Of a stretch of DNA of 64,000 bases, positions 34,822 through 41,964 are shown in pieces. The notes below the pieces were generated by a model, which did no database searches, was not told the origin of the DNA, and saw nothing but the letters and a program-made list of their open reading frames with translations. Source of the DNA: Streptomyces nigrescens (GTDB lineage: Bacteria; Actinomycetota; Actinomycetes; Streptomycetales; Streptomycetaceae); assembly GCA_024349765.1 (NCBI GenBank), contig AP026073.1, positions 7,316,001 to 7,380,000 on the forward strand, written 5' to 3'. The first letter of the stretch is position 1. Each line of letters starts with the position of its first letter. A program made the position numbers and the translations under genes.

Positions 34822-34936
34822 GTGGTGCGCGGCCCAGTCTACACACCAGTGAGGGGTGGTCCGTAACCGATTGCGGGGCTGGTCAGAGGTGGGCGGGTGG
34901 GGTGTGGGGTGGGTCACGCGGTGGGCCGGGGTGTGG

Positions 34937-36526
34937 TCAGGTGCAGCGCTTGTTCTTGGGCGGAGTGGTGCCGGTCAGGAGGTAGGTGTTGATCGCGTTG
35001 TCGATGCAGCTGCTGCCGCGGCCGTAGGCGGTGTGGCCGTCGCCCTCGTAGGTGAGGAGGGTGGCGCTGGAGAGCTGGGCGGCGAGGGCCTGGGCCCAGG
35101 CGTACGGGGTGGCCGGGTCGCGGGTGGTGCCGACGACGACGATCGGGGCGGCGCCCTTGGCGGGGATGCGGTGGGCCGTGCCGGTGGGCTTGACCGGCCA
35201 GTACGCGCAGCTCAGCGCGGACCAGGCGAAGCTCTCGCCGAACACCGGGGAGGCCTTGCGGAAGGCGGGAAGGGCGGCGCGGACCTGGTCGGGGCCGGTG
35301 AAGGGGGGCGCCAGGTCGAGGCAGTTGACGGCGGGGTTCGCGTACATCTGGTTGGCGTACTTGCCGCTGGGGTCGCGCTCGTAGTAGCTGTCCGAGAGGG
35401 TGAGCAGTCCGCGGCCGTTGCCCGCCTCGGCCTGGGCGAGGTATTCGCGCAGGACCGGCCAGGCGCGCTGGTCGTACATCGCGGCGATGACGCCCGTGGT
35501 GGCCAGGGATTCGGTGAGCTTGCGGGCCTCGCCCGTCTCCACCGGGTGGGCGTCGAGCTTCTTGAACAGGGCGGCGAGCCGCTTGCCGGCGTCCGCGGCG
35601 TCCTTGTGGCCGAGCGGGCAGTCCTTCTTCTTGACGCAGTCAGCGGCGAACGCGGTGAAGGCGGTGTTGAAGCCCTTGGTCTGGTCGAGGTTGATCGTGC
35701 GGGAGTCCAGCTCCGGGTCCATGGCGCCGTCCAGCACGATGCGGCCGGTGCGGGAGGGGTAGAGGCCGGCGTAGGTGGCTCCGAGGAAGGTGCCGTAGGA
35801 GGCGCCGACGTACGTCAGCTTCTTGTCGCCCAGGACGGCGCGCAGGACGTCCATGTCACGGGCCGCCTCGATCGTGGAGACGTGCCGGAGCACCTTGCCG
35901 GAGCGGGCCTGGCAGCCCTTGGCGAAGTCGCGGTACGCGGTGACGAGCTTGCTGAGCTCGGCCGGAGTGTCCGGGGTCTGGTCGGTCTGGGTGTAGCGGT
36001 CCATCTGCTGGTTGGTGAGGCACTCGACCGGTTCGCTGCGGGCCACGCCGCGCGGGTCCATCGCCACCATGTCGTAGCGCGCGCGGACCGACGCGGGCTG
36101 GGGGGCGTACTGCTGGAGGTAGTCGATCGCCGAACCGCCGGGGCCGCCCGGGTTGACCATGAGGGAGCCGAGCCGGCTGCCGGGGCCGGTGGCCTTCTTA
36201 CGGGCCACCGCGAGCTTCAGGTCGGTGGCGGCGGAGGGGTGCGCGTAATCCAGGGGGGCCTTCATCGTCGCGCACTCGAAGCCGGCGACCCCGCAGGGAT
36301 GCCAGGTGAGCTTCTGGTCGTAGTACGGGCGCAGGTTGGCCGGGATCGCGGCCGGCAGGGGCCGGAGGGTGGCGTCATCGGCGGGCCGCTGGGCGCCGGC
36401 CTCCGCCGTACGGCCGGAGGACGCATGGGCATCGGGGGACGAACTGCCCGAGGAGCAGCCGGAGATCAGCAGAGCGGTGGCCGCCGCGACGGCGGCGGAG
36501 GTGCGGAGCAGACGGCTGGTGGCCAT
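34937..36526 (-). CDS. Tripeptidyl aminopeptidase-like alpha/beta hydrolase lipoprotein
   Basis: 529-aa exported serine peptidase of the Streptomyces TAP/Slp family (S33). A lipoprotein signal ends at ALLISGC (Cys24). The oxyanion loop is VNPGGPGGSAIDYL, the nucleophile lies in TYVGASYGTFLGA, and the C-terminal TAP domain has VVGTTRDPATPYAWA (Asp) and YEGDGHTAYG (His). It would release N-terminal tripeptides outside the cell. The position next to holB matches the arrangement around slpE in S. coelicolor. Confidence 0.9.
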   Translation of the reverse strand: MATSRLLRTSAAVAAATALLISGCSSGSSSPDAHASSGRTAEAGAQRPADDATLRPLPAAIPANLRPYYDQKLTWHPCGVAGFECATMKAPLDYAHPSAATDLKLAVARKKATGPGSRLGSLMVNPGGPGGSAIDYLQQYAPQPASVRARYDMVAMDPRGVARSEPVECLTNQQMDRYTQTDQTPDTPAELSKLVTAYRDFAKGCQARSGKVLRHVSTIEAARDMDVLRAVLGDKKLTYVGASYGTFLGATYAGLYPSRTGRIVLDGAMDPELDSRTINLDQTKGFNTAFTAFAADCVKKKDCPLGHKDAADAGKRLAALFKKLDAHPVETGEARKLTESLATTGVIAAMYDQRAWPVLREYLAQAEAGNGRGLLTLSDSYYERDPSGKYANQMYANPAVNCLDLAPPFTGPDQVRAALPAFRKASPVFGESFAWSALSCAYWPVKPTGTAHRIPAKGAAPIVVVGTTRDPATPYAWAQALAAQLSSATLLTYEGDGHTAYGRGSSCIDNAINTYLLTGTTPPKNKRCT

Positions 36527-36914
36527 GGACGGTCCCTTGGTCGCGGTCCCTGGAAGCTGGAGCCTGGTCTGGTAGCCGGGAGAGCCGGTGGTCGGGGGTG
36601 GTGGGTACCTCGTGGTGGTGGGGCTCGGGCGGTGCTTCGGTGGTGCTTGGGCGGCGCTTCGGTGGTGCTCGGGCGGCGCTTCGGTGGTGCTCGGGCGGCG
36701 CTTCGGTGGTGCTCGGGCGGCGCTTCGGTGGTGCTCGGGCGGCGCTTCGGTGGTGCTCGGGCGGCGCTTCGGTGGTGCTTGGGCGGCGCTTCGGTGGTGC
36801 TGACGAGCGGGTGCGGGTGCGGGTGGGCTGTTGGCGGGTGCGGAGTGGTGGCGGTGGCTGGTCGGGTGGGCGGTGGGGTCCGCTGCGGCTTTACGGGCGG
36901 CGGGGGCGGGTGGT
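36527..36914. other. Protease-holB gap with a minisatellite
   Basis: 388-bp gap upstream of the hydrolase gene and downstream of holB. It is nearly filled by the 22-bp minisatellite (separate entry). No gene seen; long open frames here are products of the repeat and the high GC content. Confidence 0.6.
36623..36801. repeat. 22-bp minisatellite, about 8 copies
   Basis: Tandem units CTTCGGTGGTGCTCGGGCGG plus CG, 22 bp each, most of them identical; the outer copies carry TTGG for TCGG. The unit length is not a multiple of three, consistent with a non-coding position. Confidence 0.9.
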
Positions 36915-38168
36915 TCAGCCGGCGCGGAGGGCGGCGGTCATCGCCTCGACCGCCAGGAGGGGGGCGACGTTGCGGTCCAGGGCCTCGCGGCAGGCGATCA
37001 CCGCTTCTATCCGGCGGAGGGTGCGCTGGGGGGTGGAACCGGCGGCGATGCGCTCCAGGCTGTCGCGCACCTCGTCGTTGGCGAGCGGGACCGAGGCGCC
37101 CATCTGGAGGGCGAGGACATCGCGGTAGAAGCCGGTGAGGTCGACCAGGGCCAGGTCGAGGCTGTCGCGCTGGGTGCGGGTCGCGCGGCGCTTCTGCTTG
37201 TCCTGGAGCTCCTTCATGGCGCCGGCGGTGCCCCGGGGCAGCCGGCCGCCCGTCCCGGCGGCGGCGCCGAGCGCGGCGCGCAGCTCCTCGGTCTCCTTGG
37301 TGTCGACCTCCTCGGCGACCTGCTTGGCGTCCTCCCCCGCGGCGTCGATCAGCTCCTGGGCGGCCTTGAGACAGCCCCCGATGTCGTCGATGCGGAGCGG
37401 GAGCTTCAGGACGGCGGCGCGGCGGGCGCGGGCGCGCTCGTCGGTGGCCAGGCGGCGGGCCCGGCCGATGTGCCCCTGGGTGGCGCGGGCGGCGCGGTCG
37501 GCGGCCTCCGGGGCGATGCCGTCGCGGCGGACGAGGACGTCGGCGACCGCGGCAACCGGCGGGGTCCGCAGCGAGAGGTGACGGCAGCGGGACCGGATGG
37601 TGGGGAGGACGTCCTCGATGGAGGGCGCGCAGAGCAGCCAGACCGTACGGGGCGCGGGCTCCTCGACGGCCTTGAGGAGGACGTTGCCGGCGCCTTCGGT
37701 GAGACGGTCGGCGTCCTCCAGGACGATCACCTGCCAACGGCCGCCGGCCGGGGAGAGCGAGGACCGGCGGACCAGGTCGCGGGTCTCCTTCACGCCGATG
37801 GAGAGCAGGTCCGTACGGACGATCTCGACGTCGGCGTGGGTGCCCACCTGGGTGGTGTGGCAGCCGTCGCAGAAGCCGCAGCCGGGGGCCCCGCCGAGGG
37901 CGCGGTCGGGGCTGACGCACTGCAGGGCGGCGGCGAAGGCGCGCGCGGCGGTGGCCCGGCCGGAGCCGGGCGGGCCCGTGAACAGCCAGGCGTGGGTCAT
38001 CTGGGAGGCACCGCCCCGCTCGCCCGCGGGCGGCGTGCCGGGCCGGTCCTGCGATGCCCCGGCCCGGCCCTCCGCTTCGGCGGTGACGAGGGCGTCCGCG
38101 TCCCGCGCGGCAGCGGCCAGCTGAGCCGTCACCCGCTCCTGGCCGACCACGTCGTCCCACACCGCCAT
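36915..38168 (-). CDS. holB: DNA polymerase III subunit delta'
   Basis: 417-aa clamp-loader subunit. The start MAVWDDVVGQERVTAQLAAA is the classic delta' opening. The P-loop region FTGPPGSGRATAARAFA, the zinc-binding cysteines CVSP...CGFCDGC, and the sensor loop VLEDADRLTEGAGNVLLKAV, then EEPAPRTVWLL, are all visible. The Walker Lys is replaced by Arg (GSGRAT), in line with delta' being a non-hydrolysing subunit. The ATG at 38168 starts the conserved region, though the frame extends upstream. tmk lies upstream on the same strand. Confidence 0.92.
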   Translation of the reverse strand: MAVWDDVVGQERVTAQLAAAARDADALVTAEAEGRAGASQDRPGTPPAGERGGASQMTHAWLFTGPPGSGRATAARAFAAALQCVSPDRALGGAPGCGFCDGCHTTQVGTHADVEIVRTDLLSIGVKETRDLVRRSSLSPAGGRWQVIVLEDADRLTEGAGNVLLKAVEEPAPRTVWLLCAPSIEDVLPTIRSRCRHLSLRTPPVAAVADVLVRRDGIAPEAADRAARATQGHIGRARRLATDERARARRAAVLKLPLRIDDIGGCLKAAQELIDAAGEDAKQVAEEVDTKETEELRAALGAAAGTGGRLPRGTAGAMKELQDKQKRRATRTQRDSLDLALVDLTGFYRDVLALQMGASVPLANDEVRDSLERIAAGSTPQRTLRRIEAVIACREALDRNVAPLLAVEAMTAALRAG

Positions 38169-38312
38169 CGCTGCCGCCGTTCCTCTTCTCCGGTGCCTTC
38201 GTGTCTGTGACCGCCGGTCGCCGCCGCGGCCGGGGTCGCCGTCCGCGCGTCGCCCGCGACCTGACCCATTGTGGTGCAACCCACTGACAAACGAATCCGG
38301 AAGCCGGCGCCG

Positions 38313-38353
38313 GGGCGGCCGGACGGGGCCGCGCGGGCCCCGTCCGGCCGCCC
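38313..38353 (-). terminator. 18-bp hairpin between tmk and holB
   Basis: GGGCGGCCGGACGGGGCC (38313-38330) pairs perfectly with 38336-38353 around GCGCG. It stands beside the intrinsic terminator and may strengthen it. Confidence 0.6.
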
Positions 38354-38386
38354 GAGGAGCCGGCGCATCTGCCCGCGGAAGGCCGC

Positions 38387-38427
38387 GAAAAGGCCGTGGC
38401 CGCAGTGTTCCCACTGCGGCCACGGCC
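38387..38427 (-). terminator. Intrinsic terminator of tmk
   Basis: A 16-bp stem (38392-38407 with 38412-38427, loop TTCC) is followed on the minus strand by TTTT. It lies 39 bases past the tmk stop, as expected of a Rho-independent terminator. Confidence 0.85.
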
Positions 38428-38465
38428 CGTGCCTGCCACGACTTCCGCGACGGCTCCCGTCCGGG

Positions 38466-41400
38466 CTAGCGGCGCCGGCCCCGGCCCCCGCGGCGGCCGT
38501 CGTCGCCCGCGCCGTCGTCCGCGTCCTCGTCCTCCCGCGGCCCGAGCAGTTCGTCGGCGAGCGTGGGCAGATCGTCCAGCGGGGTCTCTTCCGCCCATTC
38601 GGGTCGCCGGCGGGCGCGCGGCGCGTTCTCCGACGGGTGACCCGTGGACGGGTCGATCTGCGGGAGTTCGCGGGTGCGCTCGGCGCCCGACTCCGGGGCC
38701 GAGGCGCCGCTCGACGTCTCCTTGCGGAACATCCACGACGGCACCCGCTCGGTGGGGTCCTCGCCCCGGGTGTCCCGCGCCTGCCAGTCGTTCCGGCCCT
38801 GCCGGTCGTCCTGCCGCTCCGGCCGGGTGTCCTGGTGCCAGGCGTCCTGACCGCCCTGCCGGGTGTCCCGTACGGGCGGCAGGACGGCCGTCTGCTCGGC
38901 GTCGGTGCCCGCGTCGGGGCCGGCGTCGCGGACCGACGGCAGCACCGCCGTCTCGTCCGCCGCGCCGGGCGCGTTGCCGCCCCGCGCCTCGGGCCGCGGC
39001 AGCGACTCCGTCCGCTCGTGCGGCTCGGCACCCGCCGAACCGGAACCGGATACCTCCGAACCGGAGGCCCCCGACGTTGCCGACCCGGACGAGGAGCCGT
39101 CGCCGCTCTCCTCGCCCAGCCGCTTGCGCAGGTCCGCCACCGGGGTCTCCTTGGTGGGCGCCTCCGCGGCCTCGACCTCAGCGGCCGCCTCGGCCGCCGC
39201 CTTCGCCTCCGCCGCGGCCGCCGCCTCCGCAGCCGCGATCCGGGCCTGCTCGGCGCGTACCAGGGCCTCCTCGGCCTTGCGCTGCTTCTCCAGGCGGCGT
39301 TCCTCGGCCTCCTTGCGCAGCCGGGCCTGCTCCTCGTGCTGCTTGCGCAGCCGCTCCTGCTCGGCCTGGCGGGCCCGCTCCTCGGCCTCCCGGCGCTGGC
39401 GCTCGGCCTCGGCCGCCTGGCGGGCCTCCTCGGCGCGCTGCCGGGCCTCCGCCGCCTGGCGGGCGGCCTCCAGCGCCTTGGCCTGCTCGGCCTCCTGGCG
39501 CTTGCGCTCCTCTTCCTCGGCGCGCAGCCTGGCGAGCTGCTCCTGGCGCTCCCGCTCCAGGCGCGCCTCCTCGGCCTTGCGTGCGGCCTCCTCCTCGGCC
39601 CGGCGGCGGGCCTCCTCCTCGGCCGCCCTACGGGCCTCCTCCTGGGCCTTGGTCTCGGCCTCGGACAGCGGGAGCACCTGGTCGAGGCGGTGCCGTACGA
39701 CGGTGGTGACGGCCTCGGGGTCCTGACCGGCGTCGACGACCAGATAGCGCGCGGGGTCGGCGGCGGCCAGGGTGAGGAAGCCGGCCCGGACCCGCTGGTG
39801 GAACTCGGCGGGCTCGGACTCCAGCCGGTCGGGCGCCTCGGTGAAGCGCTCCCGGGCGGTCTCCGGGGAGATGTCGAGCAGGACGGTCAGGTGCGGGACG
39901 AGGCCGTCCGTCGCCCAGCGGTTGATCCGGGCGATCTCCGTGGGGGCGAGGTTCCGCCCGGCGCCCTGGTAGGCGACCGAGGAGTCGATGTACCGGTCGG
40001 AGATGACGACCGCGCCGCGCTCCAGGGCGGGCCGGATGACGCTGTCGACGTGCTCGGCGCGGTCGGCGGCGAACATCAGCGCCTCCGCCCGGTCGGACAG
40101 CCCGGTCGTCGCGACGTCCAGGATGATCGAGCGCAGTCGCTTGCCGATGGCGGTGGCGCCCGGTTCGCGGGTCACCACGACCTCGTGGCCCTTGTTGCGG
40201 ATCCACTCGGCGAGCGCCTCGACCTGGGTGGACTTGCCGGCCCCGTCGCCGCCTTCGAGGGCGATGAAGAAGCCGGTGGGCGCGGGCGCCTGCGCCGGGT
40301 CGCCGCCGCGCAGCGCCTCCCGCAGGTCGCGGCGGAGCGGGACGCCGTGCCGGTCGTCGACCTTGCCGAGGACCAGTGCGGCGACCGGCAGCAGCAGCGC
40401 GCCGGTGAGCATCAGGGTGTAGGCGGCGCCCCCGTAGGCGAAGTCGAAGGTGTCGTTGCCCAGGTGGTGCGGCCCGATGAGGGCGGCGAGCAGCGGCGCC
40501 ACGATGGCGGCCAGTGCGATCGCGAGCCGTACGACGGCCTGCAGGTGCTCGGTCGTACGGGCGGTGCGGGACTCCTCGGCCTCCTGGTCCAGCAGGACGT
40601 GTCCCGTATGGGCGGCGATGCCGGCGCTGACGCCGGCCAGCAGCGCGAGGACGAGCACGGTCGTCGGGTCCGGGACCAGGCCCATGGCCAGCAGGGCGAC
40701 GCCGGTGGCGGCCACCGCGAGGGCGAGCAGCCGGCGCCGGGAGAGCGCGGGCAGCACCCGGTGGGCGCCGCGGATGCCGGCGGCCGTACCGCCGGTGAGC
40801 GTGAGCACCAGGAGGGCGAAGGAGGCCGGCCCGCCCGCGAGGTCGTAGGCGTGCAGCACGGCCAGCGAGACCGCCGCGGCGATCCCGGCGGCGACCGCCG
40901 CACAGGCCGTGACCAGCAGCGGGATGGCGCCCGTACGGCCCTTGTCGACGCCGGCCGGCTCGCCCTGCGCGGACTTCGCGGCCTTCGGGCGGCGCAGCCC
41001 CTCCAGCGGGGAGCGCGGCCGCGGCGTCTGCCCACCGGGGAGCTCGATGAAGTACAGGATCGACACGGAGGCGGCGAACAGGCCGGCCGCCACATAGGAG
41101 GCGAGCGCCGCCTGGTGGAGGTCGAACCAGTCGATGCCGGTGCCCAGGAGCTTGCTGATGAGGGTGACGACCACCAGGGCGGCGGCCGCGATCGGCAGGG
41201 AGACGAAGGTGGTGCGCAGCGAGAGGCGGCGCAGGGCGTCCAGGTTGTCCGGCAGCGGCCGGACCGCGGCGCCCTCGGGCGGCGGCGCGGGCAGCAGGCC
41301 GGGCGCCGCGCTCTCCCTGGCGACGGTCCAGAAGCGCTCGGCGACGCCGGTGACGAAGACGGTGACCAGGACCCAGGCGAGGGCGTTGCCGGGGGTCCAG

Positions 41401-41828
41401 TCGATCCAGAGGGGGGCGATGACCAGCAGCGCGAGCCGCAGCACGTCCGCGGCGATCATCGTCCAGCGGCGGTCAAGCGGCCCGGAGGGCGCCGTGAGCG
41501 CGGACAGCGGGCCCAGGAGGACGGCCCCGAAGAGCAGCGTCGCCAGCATCCGGGCACCGAAGACCGCGGTGACCGCGAGGGCGGCACCGCGATAGCCGCC
41601 GCCGAAGACGGCCTCACCCCCCAGCGGCACGTACAGCGCCGCCTGCAGGGCGAGTACCACCAGGACAAGCATGGACAGGGCATCGCCGATGCCCCCGACG
41701 AACTGGGCGCTCCACAGCCGCTTCAGTGGGGGGAAGCGCAGCAGGGCTCGCACGGCGCGCTCGCGGGAATCCGCCGCTAGGGCGCCAGAAGTGGGGGTCA
41801 CGACCGTTGGCTGCTCGGCACGCGTCAT
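38466..41828 (-). CDS. tmk: Transporter-like membrane domain fused to thymidylate kinase
   Basis: 1120-aa, three-part protein. Residues 1 to about 510 hold an MFS-like membrane domain with about 12 helices (LWSAQFVGGIGDALSMLVLV). Residues about 515-720 are dTMP kinase: P-loop FIALEGGDGAGKSTQVEALA, the DR(Y/H) segment VVISDRYIDSSVAYQGAGRN, and LID residues. The rest is an Ala/Glu/Arg coiled coil (EEARRRAEEEAARKAEEARL) with a disordered acidic tail. The kinase makes dTDP for DNA synthesis. This fusion is normal in Streptomyces but absent in most bacteria. topA lies upstream. Confidence 0.92.
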   Translation of the reverse strand: MTRAEQPTVVTPTSGALAADSRERAVRALLRFPPLKRLWSAQFVGGIGDALSMLVLVVLALQAALYVPLGGEAVFGGGYRGAALAVTAVFGARMLATLLFGAVLLGPLSALTAPSGPLDRRWTMIAADVLRLALLVIAPLWIDWTPGNALAWVLVTVFVTGVAERFWTVARESAAPGLLPAPPPEGAAVRPLPDNLDALRRLSLRTTFVSLPIAAAALVVVTLISKLLGTGIDWFDLHQAALASYVAAGLFAASVSILYFIELPGGQTPRPRSPLEGLRRPKAAKSAQGEPAGVDKGRTGAIPLLVTACAAVAAGIAAAVSLAVLHAYDLAGGPASFALLVLTLTGGTAAGIRGAHRVLPALSRRRLLALAVAATGVALLAMGLVPDPTTVLVLALLAGVSAGIAAHTGHVLLDQEAEESRTARTTEHLQAVVRLAIALAAIVAPLLAALIGPHHLGNDTFDFAYGGAAYTLMLTGALLLPVAALVLGKVDDRHGVPLRRDLREALRGGDPAQAPAPTGFFIALEGGDGAGKSTQVEALAEWIRNKGHEVVVTREPGATAIGKRLRSIILDVATTGLSDRAEALMFAADRAEHVDSVIRPALERGAVVISDRYIDSSVAYQGAGRNLAPTEIARINRWATDGLVPHLTVLLDISPETARERFTEAPDRLESEPAEFHQRVRAGFLTLAAADPARYLVVDAGQDPEAVTTVVRHRLDQVLPLSEAETKAQEEARRAAEEEARRRAEEEAARKAEEARLERERQEQLARLRAEEEERKRQEAEQAKALEAARQAAEARQRAEEARQAAEAERQRREAEERARQAEQERLRKQHEEQARLRKEAEERRLEKQRKAEEALVRAEQARIAAAEAAAAAEAKAAAEAAAEVEAAEAPTKETPVADLRKRLGEESGDGSSSGSATSGASGSEVSGSGSAGAEPHERTESLPRPEARGGNAPGAADETAVLPSVRDAGPDAGTDAEQTAVLPPVRDTRQGGQDAWHQDTRPERQDDRQGRNDWQARDTRGEDPTERVPSWMFRKETSSGASAPESGAERTRELPQIDPSTGHPSENAPRARRRPEWAEETPLDDLPTLADELLGPREDEDADDGAGDDGRRGGRGRRR

Positions 41829-41864
41829 CCCGCCAGCCTATCGGGAGGGCGCACACCGTCGAGC

Positions 41865-41918
41865 GCCCGCCCGAACAAACGGGCGGGCACGACGGAACGC
41901 GTCCGTCGTGCCCGCCCG
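41865..41918 (-). terminator. Overlapping hairpins between topA and tmk
   Basis: A 17-bp stem joins 41880-41896 to 41902-41918 (loop ACGCG). A competing 9-bp stem joins 41865-41873 to 41880-41888. Both use 41880-41888, so only one can form. Their position, past topA and before the tmk start, suggests termination or attenuation. Confidence 0.7.
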
Positions 41919-41964
41919 CACACCACGCCTGACCAGGGGCGCAGGGCCCGGCCCGGTCCTGGCC

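Noticed and set aside
36623-36801. CRISPR array
   Set aside because: Units are contiguous 22-bp tandem copies without spacers; no cas genes are in the window.
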